From positions 1 through 64,000 of the forward strand of contig CAMOPX010000001.1 of assembly GCA_946622415.1 (NCBI GenBank): 64,000 nucleotides of DNA. Reading direction: 5' to 3'. The stretch is from an uncultured bacterium (GTDB lineage Bacteria; Cyanobacteriota; Vampirovibrionia; Gastranaerophilales; Gastranaerophilaceae). This document shows, one piece after another, positions 26,577-35,853 of the stretch; within the stretch, counting starts at the first letter, position 1, and each line of letters starts with the position of its first letter. The notes below the pieces were generated by a model. That model was not told the DNA's origin and did not search any database. It saw nothing but the letters and a program-made list of their open reading frames with translations. The translations under genes and the position numbers were made by a program.

Positions 26577-29237
26577 ATGATGAAAACAACAGATGAAATA
26601 AGAGAAGGTTTTTTAAAGTTTTTTGAAGAAAAACATAATTCAACAAGAGTTAAAAGCTCAAGTTTAATTCCGGACAATCCTACAATATTACTTACAACGG
26701 CAGGAATGGTACAGTTTGTACCGTATTATTTAGGTTTGGAAAAGCCTCCATATAATCCGGCCAGAGCTTGCAGTTGTCAAAAATGTGCCAGAGCAGGTGG
26801 AAAAGATTCGGACATAGAAAATGTCGGAAGAACTCCCCGCCACCATACGTTTTTTGAAATGCTCGGAAATTTTGCTTGGGGTGATTATTATAAAAAAGAA
26901 GTTATCCCGTGGGCATGGGAATTTGTGACAAATCCTGAATATTTAGGATTAGATAAAAATCGCCTTTGGGTGACAATATTTGAAACAGATGATGAAGCCT
27001 ATGATATCTGGGTAAAAGAAACGGATATTAATCCGGATAGAATAATAAGAAAAGGTAAAAAGGATAACTTTTGGGGACCACCCGGGCCTACAGGAAGCTG
27101 TGGACCATGTTCCGAAATCCATTACGATTTAGGTGAACACTTAAAATGTTCCGATGATTGTTCTATTGCAACCTGTGAATGTGACAGGTGGGTTGAAATT
27201 TGGAATATGGTATTTACGGAATTATTCCAAGACGAAAACGGTGTTCAAACGCCGCTTGATAAGAAAAACGTAGATACAGGCATGGGTTTGGAACGTATCG
27301 CAATGGTATGTCAGGGTGTGGAATCCACCTTTGAAACGGATGTTTTAAAATACATAATAGAAAAAGTTTCGGAAATATCCGGAAAAAAATATAAAGAAAA
27401 CGAAAAAACAGATGTATCTTTGAGAATTGTAGCCGACCATGCTCGCTGTGTTTCTTTTATGATTGCGGACGGGATTAATCCTTCTAATGAAGGCAGAGGC
27501 TATGTTTTAAGAATGATTTTAAGGCGTGCGTTAAGACACGGATACTTATTGGGATTGGATTTGCCGTTTTTAGCGCCGATTATTGATACTGTAATTGAAA
27601 AGTATTCCGCTCAATACCCCGAATTAAAAGCAAACGAAAATAAAATCAAAGAAACAATTTTAAAAGAAGAAGAACGTTTCAAAGTTACGCTTGAGCGTGG
27701 TTATCAATTAATTGAAGAAGAAATTGAAAAAGCTCTTAAAACAGATAAAATTATATCAGGCGAAATTGCTTTCAAATTATATGATACCTATGGTTTTCCG
27801 TATGAATTAACAAAAGAAATATCGGAAGAAAAAGGTGTGTCCGTTGATGAAGCAGGCTTTAAAAAAGCTATGCAGGAACAAAAAGATAGAGCAAGAAGCG
27901 CTATGCAAAAAGTTACAATAACGGATGACCTTGCATATATCAATAATCCGAAAACCGAATTTATAGGTTATGATGAATATTCAGGTACGGGCAAAGTTCT
28001 TGCGATAGTGGATGAAAACTGTAAAAATGTCGAAGCTGCTCAAAACGGTGTATTTGATATTATTCTTGATAAAACGCCATTTTATGCCGAATGCGGCGGT
28101 CAAGTGGGTGATAGCGGTATATTAGAAATCAACAATGAAACATTGGAAGTGGTTAAAACCTTCAAGGTTCAAGATATCTTTGTTCATAGAACAATCGTAA
28201 AGGATTCAACCGTTAAAATTGGTGATACTGCAAATTCTAAAATTGATTTAGAAAGAAGAAAAGAAATCACAAAACACCATTCTTTGGCACATTTATTACA
28301 GGCGGCTTTGCAAAATGTATTAGGAAAAGAAGTTCATCAAGCGGGTTCATACGTTGAAGAAAACAAAACACGTTATGATTTTACGTTTGATAGAGCCTTA
28401 AAATCCGAAGAAATCAAAAAAGTGCAAGATAAAATAAATTGTTGGATTAAACAAAATTTAAAAAGAACAACCAAAGTTATGAGCCTTGACGAAGCAAATC
28501 AAACGGGTGCAATGGCCTTGTTCGGAGAAAAATACGGTGATTATGTCAGAGTAGTTTCTTTTGATGATGATAACGGTAACTGTTATTCAAAGGAACTCTG
28601 TGCAGGATGCCATGTTGATAATACAAATGAACTCAGAATGGCAAAAATAATTTCAGAATCAGCTTCTTCTGCCGGTGTGCGCAGAATGGAAGTTGTTTGC
28701 TCCGATGCTTGTTTTGAATTATTAAATGAAAAATCGGATATTTTGGATAAATTATCTAAAGATAATAAAGTTCCTGCCGATTCTATTCAAGAAAAAATTG
28801 ATAAATTAAACCAAGAAGTTAAAGATTTATCATCAAAACTAAACGAAATAGAAGAAAAAAGAGCAAAAGAACAATTTGCAACATTAATTTCAAAGGCTGA
28901 AACGGTAAACGATTCTAAAGTTTTAATTGAAAAAACCGATGAATTTGCACCTGCCGCAATTAAAGCAGGAGTTGAATTGTTATCAAGCAAGCTTGCCAAA
29001 TCGGTTGTTGTTCTTTGTTCTTTGAAAAGTGACGGAACGGTATTTGTAATTTCAAAAGTTTCGGATGAGCTTATTAAATCAGTACAGGCAGGAAAACTGG
29101 TAGGTGAAATTACAAAAGCACTGGGCGGAAATGGCGGCGGAAAACCGCAAATGGCTCAGGGAATGGGAAAAACTCAAGACGGAATAGACGATATTCTTTT
29201 GAAAATTAAAAACGATGTTATTGAAAGTATAAAGTAA
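26577..29237 (+). CDS. alaS: Alanine--tRNA ligase
   Basis: EIREGFLKFFEEKHNSTRVKSSSLIP, GRTPRHHTFFEMLGNFAWGDYYKKE, HSLAHLLQAAL. Confidence 0.97.
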   Translation: MMKTTDEIREGFLKFFEEKHNSTRVKSSSLIPDNPTILLTTAGMVQFVPYYLGLEKPPYNPARACSCQKCARAGGKDSDIENVGRTPRHHTFFEMLGNFAWGDYYKKEVIPWAWEFVTNPEYLGLDKNRLWVTIFETDDEAYDIWVKETDINPDRIIRKGKKDNFWGPPGPTGSCGPCSEIHYDLGEHLKCSDDCSIATCECDRWVEIWNMVFTELFQDENGVQTPLDKKNVDTGMGLERIAMVCQGVESTFETDVLKYIIEKVSEISGKKYKENEKTDVSLRIVADHARCVSFMIADGINPSNEGRGYVLRMILRRALRHGYLLGLDLPFLAPIIDTVIEKYSAQYPELKANENKIKETILKEEERFKVTLERGYQLIEEEIEKALKTDKIISGEIAFKLYDTYGFPYELTKEISEEKGVSVDEAGFKKAMQEQKDRARSAMQKVTITDDLAYINNPKTEFIGYDEYSGTGKVLAIVDENCKNVEAAQNGVFDIILDKTPFYAECGGQVGDSGILEINNETLEVVKTFKVQDIFVHRTIVKDSTVKIGDTANSKIDLERRKEITKHHSLAHLLQAALQNVLGKEVHQAGSYVEENKTRYDFTFDRALKSEEIKKVQDKINCWIKQNLKRTTKVMSLDEANQTGAMALFGEKYGDYVRVVSFDDDNGNCYSKELCAGCHVDNTNELRMAKIISESASSAGVRRMEVVCSDACFELLNEKSDILDKLSKDNKVPADSIQEKIDKLNQEVKDLSSKLNEIEEKRAKEQFATLISKAETVNDSKVLIEKTDEFAPAAIKAGVELLSSKLAKSVVVLCSLKSDGTVFVISKVSDELIKSVQAGKLVGEITKALGGNGGGKPQMAQGMGKTQDGIDDILLKIKNDVIESIK

Positions 29238-29273
29238 AAGAGCATTTTTGAATATAGACCGAAAGTGTGTGAA

Positions 29274-29310
29274 AAATAAACAGGAAGTTAATATAGCTTC
29301 CTGTTTATTT
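29274..29310. terminator. Hairpin terminator after alaS
   Basis: AAATAAACAGGAAG-ttaatatag-CTTCCTGTTTATTT, 14-bp perfect stem. Confidence 0.75.
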
Positions 29311-29405
29311 TGAAACCCTGTTTTACTTGTTTGATGATTTTTTGGTCGTTTTCTTTATTATAAAGAATTTGTAAAAATGTGATTTTTTTATAATATAATA
29401 ATTTT

Positions 29406-30680
29406 ATGACTGCCGTAGCAAAATTGAATAAGAATAGTCTTTTAACTTTGCATATATTTATAGCCCTTGTTTTAGGGGTTATTTTCGGTTGGGTGGCGCC
29501 TGAATATGCAGTTAAAATGCAGCCTTTGGCAGATATATTTTTAAGAATGATTAAAATGATTATTGCACCCTTGATATTTTCTACCCTTGTTGTGGGTATT
29601 GCAGGTCATAGCAATATGAAATATTTGGGTAAAATCGGTTTAAAAGCAATAATATATTTTGAAATTGCAACCACTCTTGCTCTTATTATCGGACTTGTTA
29701 TGGCAAATATATTAAAACCCGGTGCAGGCTTTAATATTGATGTTAATGCAAGTTCCATGGCTCTTGTTGATAAAATGCAGATGTCAGGTATTGCTCAAAA
29801 TACAAGTATAGTAAATCTGTTTGTGGACGCATTTCCGGAAAGTGTTGTCGACGCCATGGCCAAAGGGCACTTGATACAAATTGTTGTTTTTGCAATATTT
29901 TTTGCAATTTCAATTTCTGCTTGCGGTTCAAAAGCCAGACCAGTTTTAGAAATTATGCATGGCATGTGTGATGTTATGTTTAAATTTACCCACTATGTAA
30001 TGAAATTTGCTCCCATGGGTGTATTTGGTGCAATTAGTGCAACAATTGGTCAAAATGGTATAAAAATACTTGTAAGCTATGCAAAACTAATCGGAATTAC
30101 TTATTTATCTTTGATAGTTTTCCTCGTATTGGTTTTAGTGGTTGCTTGTCGTATCATAAAAGTTTCTTTTATAGATTTATTAAGAACCATAAAAGCCCCT
30201 GCTTTGTTAGCTTTTACAACTGCAACCTCAGAGGCTGCATTACCGAAAGCAATGGAACAGATGGAAAAGTTCGGCGTTCCAAAAAGTATAGTTAGTTTTG
30301 TTATGCCTTTGGGCTATACGTTTAATCTTGACGGTTCTACATTGTATTTAACTTTGGCAACTCTCTTTTGTGCGCAAATAGTCGGAATGACAATTCCAAT
30401 TGAACAGCAATTAATGATTATGTTGACTCTAATGCTTACATCAAAAGGAATAGCCGGAGTTCCGAGAGTTTCTCTTGTTATCTTGACCGGTACATTAACC
30501 GGGTTTGGAATACCTGTTGTAGGCGTTGCGGTTTTATTGGGAATTGATCAGATTCTTGATATGGGAAGAACAACTATAAATTTAATAGGAAACTGTGTTG
30601 CAACGGCAGTTGTTGCAAGATGGGAAAACAATCTTGATTATAAGAAGATGAAAAACTTTGTTAAATCATCTGAAATATAG
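29406..30680 (+). CDS. Dicarboxylate/amino acid:cation symporter (DAACS family)
   Basis: PLADIFLRMIKMIIAPLIFSTLVVGIAG, TSEAALPKAMEQMEKFGVPKSIVSFVMPLGYTFNLDGSTLY. Confidence 0.93.
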   Translation: MTAVAKLNKNSLLTLHIFIALVLGVIFGWVAPEYAVKMQPLADIFLRMIKMIIAPLIFSTLVVGIAGHSNMKYLGKIGLKAIIYFEIATTLALIIGLVMANILKPGAGFNIDVNASSMALVDKMQMSGIAQNTSIVNLFVDAFPESVVDAMAKGHLIQIVVFAIFFAISISACGSKARPVLEIMHGMCDVMFKFTHYVMKFAPMGVFGAISATIGQNGIKILVSYAKLIGITYLSLIVFLVLVLVVACRIIKVSFIDLLRTIKAPALLAFTTATSEAALPKAMEQMEKFGVPKSIVSFVMPLGYTFNLDGSTLYLTLATLFCAQIVGMTIPIEQQLMIMLTLMLTSKGIAGVPRVSLVILTGTLTGFGIPVVGVAVLLGIDQILDMGRTTINLIGNCVATAVVARWENNLDYKKMKNFVKSSEI

Positions 30681-30729
30681 TAAATTTTACCTTGCATTTT
30701 TTTAATATTTGATGTTAAATAAAATTGTT

Positions 30730-30805
30730 GCGGAAGTAACTCAATTGGTAGAGTACCTGCCTTCCAAGCAGGATGTTGCGGGTTCGAGCCCCGTCTTCCG
30801 CTCCA
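30730..30805 (+). tRNA. tRNA-Gly(TCC), CCA encoded
   Basis: Acceptor GCGGAAG/CTTCCGC, anticodon arm CCTGC-CTTCCAA-GCAGG, GGTTCGAGCCCC T arm, T-CCA end. Confidence 0.96.
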
Positions 30806-30818
30806 TATCAAGATTGTT

Positions 30819-30850
30819 AAAGAGCCACCTTGGTGGCTCTTTAGATTTTT
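30819..30850 (+). terminator. Intrinsic terminator after tRNA-Gly
   Basis: AAAGAGCCACC-tt-GGTGGCTCTTT then TAGATTTTTATTT. Confidence 0.8.
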
Positions 30851-30912
30851 ATTTAGGTATTCAAGACAGCTGCTATAGAAATTTGAGTATTCAGCATCCT
30901 GTACAAAATCTG

Positions 30913-33279
30913 TTACGCTTTTACAAAGCAATTTACTGTGTCTTTTGTATATACTGCCATAAGCGAATTAATATCGGCTTCACTACCGTTTGAGAGCACA
31001 TAATCCGTTGATTTATTTGCGTAAGCGCCATGGTTATCAAACCACCCCGCGAGCTCTTGCTTTAATGTTGTTAAATCAAGTTTGTAATTTTTTCCGCCGA
31101 TATTATAGGTTCCACCGTTTGAATTTATAAATATACTGCTATTGTCAAAACTTCTATCCGTACCTTTTATTTCTTCTTCAATATTCATTGTTAAAGTTTT
31201 ATATGTTGAAATTGTTCCATCTGAATCAGCATAAGTGCAATATAGAGTCAATGAATTTTTATCCGTTACAATAATATCATTGTTTACATTTTTTGTATTT
31301 GTTAATTTATAATTTTTATCAAAGGTATATTTATTATCATCACTACAATTCATAATCATCGCTAACCCTGAATAACCTTTTTTGATGTTAATTTTATTTT
31401 TGCCTTGAGTATCGGAAATATTTGCTCTTGCACCGGTATAAAGATTATAAATGTCGTTTCCCTGACTGTCGCCTATTGTAATATCGTTACCGCCTTTTAT
31501 ATTAAAGATATCATCTCCCGCATCTCCATATATTGTATTTGAAGAACCGTCTTTGATGTTAAATGTATCTTTTCCGTCGCCTCCAAAAAACGTACTATTT
31601 TTGCCTCCTGTTATATTAAAAATATCGTTTCCGATTTCTCCATTTAGGGTATGATCTGTACCATCTTTTGTATTAAAAGTATCTTTGCCTTCCCCTCCTG
31701 CACAATCAGCAGTTCCGCCTTCAATATGAAATATATCATTTCCTTCGTTTCCGCCAAAGCCGTTTGAGCCATTGTAGCAATAGAATTTATCATTACCGAT
31801 ACCACCCCAAAATACGTTATTGTTTCCTCCATAGGAATAAAAAATATCGTTTCCTTTTTCACCGTAAAATGCTTTATGAGAACCGGAATTTAACGTTACT
31901 ATATCGTTTCCGGCTCCTAATCTTGTAACTTCATAACCTTCTGCTTCGGTTGAATTAACAATAATTTTATCAACCCCTGAACCTAATTGACCTGCTATTC
32001 TGGAGGTATCATTAACATTAATCGTTGTTGTTCCTTTTTTATTGGTGTTATCAAAATAACCGATAGATTCTCCGTTAACATCAATGGTATTATTACCATT
32101 TTGAACGTAAACATTTGTCATTGTGTCATTAATATTAACCTTGTTAGTGCCTTTGGTAAGGTATATTGCTGTACTTAAACCGTCATTAATATTAATTGTA
32201 TTTGAGCCATTTTTAGTTTTTATAGTATTTGTTCCCCCATTAACATTTATTGCATCTTCATCAGCATATACCGTATTGGTTCCGTTTGTAAGAGTTATGG
32301 TATCGTTACCTGCTCCGCCATAAATCGTATTTTTACCGTTATTTATTTCAATTTCATCATCACCTTTGCCTGTTTTAATTACAGAAGTCGAACCTAACGC
32401 TAAAGTATCAACCGTGATATAGTCTTTATCATCTCCAGATGATATATAATTATATCTTCCGCCTTTAATTACTACCGTATCAGAATCTTTTCCCGTATCA
32501 ATTCTATTTACAAGTCCTGCTGATATTGTAACATTATCTTTGCCTTTACCTGTTTTAATATTAGAATGGAGAGTATTAACCTTGCTACCTGAAAGACTCA
32601 TATTAACAACATCATCTCCGTTACCTAAATCAGCAATAAGTTCATTAACTTCCCAAGTACCGACATCATCAACAGATACATTTAATGTATCAATACCATC
32701 TCCTGATTTAATTTTTGTTTTTCCGCCGCTATCCATAGAAATCGAAAAAGTATCATTACCTGAACCTGTGGTTATTGTATTTTGTCCGTTATGAGTTATT
32801 GAAAATTCGTTATCTCCGCCTTTATCAATGATTTTATTTGTTCCGCCTTTAATTCTGTATGTGTCTTTAAGATTTCCTGCAGTAATCGTATTTTTAGATA
32901 AACTTCCTATCATAGCAAGTGCGTGTTCGTCTATATAAAATGTATTTTCGGCATTTCCTGCTTTAATATTTGTTTTACAATTACCGTAAATATTAAATTG
33001 GCATTGATTATCGCCTGTTATAACTTTTTTTGTTCCGTTACCTGCCAAAACTAATGAATATTTACCTTTTTTCACATTAATCGTGTCGTTAAAAAGAGTT
33101 GAGCGGGCAGAATTCCAACCATCATAAGAACTTGATAAATTAAATATTATCCCTTTGCCTTCATAAGGTTTAAACAATTCAAAATCCATACTTTGTTGTT
33201 CTGTTGAATCATTTGTTGTTAAATAATATTTGCCTTTTTTCTTTACCACATCATTTTCATTATAAAATACCGTTGGCAT
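30913..33279 (-). CDS. RTX-like (hemolysin-type calcium-binding) repeat protein
   Basis: About 18-20-aa units such as GGKNSTFFGGDGKDTFNIKDGSSNTIYGDAGDDIFNIKGG; no N-terminal signal peptide. Confidence 0.85.
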   Translation of the reverse strand: MPTVFYNENDVVKKKGKYYLTTNDSTEQQSMDFELFKPYEGKGIIFNLSSSYDGWNSARSTLFNDTINVKKGKYSLVLAGNGTKKVITGDNQCQFNIYGNCKTNIKAGNAENTFYIDEHALAMIGSLSKNTITAGNLKDTYRIKGGTNKIIDKGGDNEFSITHNGQNTITTGSGNDTFSISMDSGGKTKIKSGDGIDTLNVSVDDVGTWEVNELIADLGNGDDVVNMSLSGSKVNTLHSNIKTGKGKDNVTISAGLVNRIDTGKDSDTVVIKGGRYNYISSGDDKDYITVDTLALGSTSVIKTGKGDDEIEINNGKNTIYGGAGNDTITLTNGTNTVYADEDAINVNGGTNTIKTKNGSNTININDGLSTAIYLTKGTNKVNINDTMTNVYVQNGNNTIDVNGESIGYFDNTNKKGTTTINVNDTSRIAGQLGSGVDKIIVNSTEAEGYEVTRLGAGNDIVTLNSGSHKAFYGEKGNDIFYSYGGNNNVFWGGIGNDKFYCYNGSNGFGGNEGNDIFHIEGGTADCAGGEGKDTFNTKDGTDHTLNGEIGNDIFNITGGKNSTFFGGDGKDTFNIKDGSSNTIYGDAGDDIFNIKGGNDITIGDSQGNDIYNLYTGARANISDTQGKNKINIKKGYSGLAMIMNCSDDNKYTFDKNYKLTNTKNVNNDIIVTDKNSLTLYCTYADSDGTISTYKTLTMNIEEEIKGTDRSFDNSSIFINSNGGTYNIGGKNYKLDLTTLKQELAGWFDNHGAYANKSTDYVLSNGSEADINSLMAVYTKDTVNCFVKA

Positions 33280-33357
33280 GTTTTCTCTTTTTTATATTTA
33301 CTTAATCGCTGTTTATATTGTCATTTATATGGGTTTTATGTAATAAATATTATCTTT

Positions 33358-33820
33358 CTATTTTACAACTTTTTGAATAGCATCTGTTATATCGTCACCG
33401 CCATATATAACCACACTCTTTGAAATAACCATATCATAACCTCCGGTTCTTGCTTCTGCTGCGATGGTTGAAGTTATATTTGCATCAATAGCTTTTAGTT
33501 TTGCTTGATAATTTTTATTTATTTCTTCTCTTTTCTTTTCAAAGTCTGCACTATATTTTTTTGTTAATCTTTCTTTACCTTCTTTTGTTTGCTGTGAATT
33601 AACGTCAGCTCGAGCAGTTTTTAGCCATTTTTGCAATTCATCTCTTTTTGCTTGTTGTTCTTTCTTTAATACAGCTACTTGTGCGGATTTTTGAACAACG
33701 GCGTTAATATCTACGACGGCAATCTTTATATTTTGAGAATTGCTTAATGCAACATTACATAAAGCGGCACCAATTGCAAATGTAGCCATAGACAACAATA
33801 AAGCGTTTATTTTTTTTCAT
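33358..33820 (-). CDS. Skp/OmpH family periplasmic chaperone; start region disrupted by an A8 tract
   Basis: IKIAVVDINAVVQKSAQVAVLKKEQQ...; ATG33820 + A8 is out of frame, A7 would give MKKINALLLSMATFAIGAALCNVALS. Confidence 0.75.
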
Positions 33821-33972
33821 ATTTTATACTTCTATAATCCCAATTTATTACGATGGTATTATTATAATATAAAAGAACTTTATGATGTTTTTGTTAATTC
33901 ACAAGCTTTACAAACTAAAATTATTATTTATAATAAATGTATAAATATAATTTATAAGAAAGCTTTTTGGGC

Positions 33973-34161
33973 GTGATTGATTTTGGAAAAAGGTTTTATG
34001 TTGAATTTTGCGGAAAAATGTACAAAATTAATAAAGAAAAAGTAAACTACATCTTTTCAAAACTCGAAAATAAAACTGTAAAAATAAATCAGGAAAATTT
34101 AGAAAAATATCTGAAAAAATATGATATGTATGATGATATAATTCTTGAGGGCTTATCTTGA
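33973..34161 (+). CDS. Small hypothetical protein
   Basis: About 62-aa ORF from GTG, charged and coding-like; weak support. Confidence 0.35.
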   Translation: MIDFGKRFYVEFCGKMYKINKEKVNYIFSKLENKTVKINQENLEKYLKKYDMYDDIILEGLS

Positions 34162-34162
34162 A

Positions 34163-34942
34163 TTAAACTTCCGATACGCCTATTGGCACTGAATATAAAT
34201 CATTGTATACTATATATTTTTCTTTATCATATTTAAAATCAACATTTTTATCTCTCATAAAAAATGTTGGTCCCGAGCCTGACATTTGCATATCATGATT
34301 GTGCATGAATCTGAGTTCTTCGTATTTATCAAGAAGCGCAAATTCTAAATCATTTCTCATATCGGATTCTTCCGTTAGTCTGTCAAAAGCTTCGTAGGCT
34401 TCTTTTGTTGAGATTTTAAGGTCTTTTGGTTTCATTAACGATAATTCAAAACTATAAAACGGCATATTGGTAAGCTTTTCGCCTCTGCCTGTGCAGAGTT
34501 TTGTTCCGCCTTCAAGACAAAAATTTAAATCCGATCCAAGCGTTGATGCTAATTTATGCAGTTCTTCGTTATTTAGCGGTTCATCGAGAAGTTTATTTAA
34601 TCCAAATAACACTCCTGCGGCATCCGTTGAACCACCTGCTAATCCGGCGCAGACGGGGATATTTTTTTCAATGTTTATATCTATTGAATAATTTTTATTT
34701 ATTTTATTTAAAAAAACTCTTGCAGCTTTATGACAGAGATTATTTTCATTATATGGAATTTCATCGCTGTTGCCCGTTAAATTAATTCCTTCGCCATCTT
34801 TAATTGATATTGTTAAATAATCAAAAAGGCTTATTGTTTGCATGATACTTTTTATCGGATGAAAACCCGTTATGGGGTCTTTTGGGAAAATTCTTAAATC
34901 CAGATTGATTTTTGCAGGACACTGTATTTTTATTGTTTTCAT
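34163..34942 (-). CDS. ispE: 4-diphosphocytidyl-2-C-methyl-D-erythritol kinase
   Basis: PAKINLDLRI, IPVCAGLAGGSTDAAGVLFGLN, MSGSGPTFF. Confidence 0.93.
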   Translation of the reverse strand: MKTIKIQCPAKINLDLRIFPKDPITGFHPIKSIMQTISLFDYLTISIKDGEGINLTGNSDEIPYNENNLCHKAARVFLNKINKNYSIDINIEKNIPVCAGLAGGSTDAAGVLFGLNKLLDEPLNNEELHKLASTLGSDLNFCLEGGTKLCTGRGEKLTNMPFYSFELSLMKPKDLKISTKEAYEAFDRLTEESDMRNDLEFALLDKYEELRFMHNHDMQMSGSGPTFFMRDKNVDFKYDKEKYIVYNDLYSVPIGVSEV

Positions 34943-35781
34943 TAATTAAATTCCTCCAAGGCAACTGCAATATCTTTTATTTTTTCAATTGATAACTTTT
35001 CTCCACGCTCGGTTTTACCAACATTTGCTTTTAACAGAGCCTCCTCAACATTTAAAAAACCTGCATTCAAAAGAGAATTTTTTATGTTTTTTCTTCTTGC
35101 CTGAAATATTGCTTTTACGGTTTTTCTTAATAATCTTGTAATCTCGGTTTTTGGTTTGTCATTAACAACAAATTTAACAATTGAGCTATCTACTTTAGGC
35201 ATCGGAGAAAAGCAATTCTTTGACACTTCTTTTATTATTTGAGTATCACAATACATTTGAGAAAGAATAGATAATTGCCCATATTCTTTATTGGATGAAT
35301 TTTCATCCGCTATGATTCTTTGTGCAACTTCTTTTTGCACCATTAAAACAAGTTCTTTTATTTTGGAGCGGTTTTTGTGATTCAATTCGTCTATTTCCCC
35401 CAAAAGATGAACTAAAATAGGACTTGTTATATAGTATGGGATGTTTGCAATAACTTTAATTTTTTTATCCGAAAAGGGTAAATCTTCTATATTTGTTTTT
35501 AAAATATCTTTTTCAATTAAAGAGAAATTTTTGTATTCGGATAAATTTTTATTTAAAATTTTAATTGCATCTTTATCTATTTCAAGAGCCACAACCTTCT
35601 TTGCTTTTTGAACGAGTTTTTCCGTAACAAAACCAAGCCCCGGCCCTATTTCTAAAATTTCATCATCACTGTTTGCATTGCTTGCAATAAAATCTATTAT
35701 TTCACTGCTTATAAGAAAATTTTGCCCGAGTGATTTTTTTGCTTTAAAATTTTTTGCTCTGATAGAATAATTTAAATCCAT
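34942..35781 (-). CDS. rsmA: 16S rRNA (adenine1518/1519-N6)-dimethyltransferase
   Basis: KSLGQNFLIS, EIGPGLGFVTEKL, VIANIPYYITSPIL. Confidence 0.94.
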   Translation of the reverse strand: MDLNYSIRAKNFKAKKSLGQNFLISSEIIDFIASNANSDDEILEIGPGLGFVTEKLVQKAKKVVALEIDKDAIKILNKNLSEYKNFSLIEKDILKTNIEDLPFSDKKIKVIANIPYYITSPILVHLLGEIDELNHKNRSKIKELVLMVQKEVAQRIIADENSSNKEYGQLSILSQMYCDTQIIKEVSKNCFSPMPKVDSSIVKFVVNDKPKTEITRLLRKTVKAIFQARRKNIKNSLLNAGFLNVEEALLKANVGKTERGEKLSIEKIKDIAVALEEFN

Positions 35782-35853
35782 AAATAAATTTTATCAAAAA
35801 TAATCCTTGTGTCTAACTTTTAAAATGTTTATTTCTTATGATAAAATCGTAAT

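Noticed and set aside
30638-30931. 97-aa minus ORF (…SGRRGSNPQHPAWKAGTLPIELLPQ…)
   Set aside because: Antisense translation of tRNA-Gly and its terminator; a familiar spurious ORF.
30709-30993. 94-aa plus ORF (…VAEVTQLVEYLPSKQDVAGSSPVFRS…)
   Set aside because: Translation through tRNA-Gly; spurious.
31400-32900. Dense nucleotide-level repetition
   Set aside because: Explained by in-frame RTX-like protein repeats; unit lengths and sequences vary, with no direct repeat/spacer structure, so not CRISPR.
30730-33279. Genomic island integrated at tRNA-Gly
   Set aside because: No integrase, no duplicated tRNA 3' end and no obvious boundary; kept only as a speculative remark.
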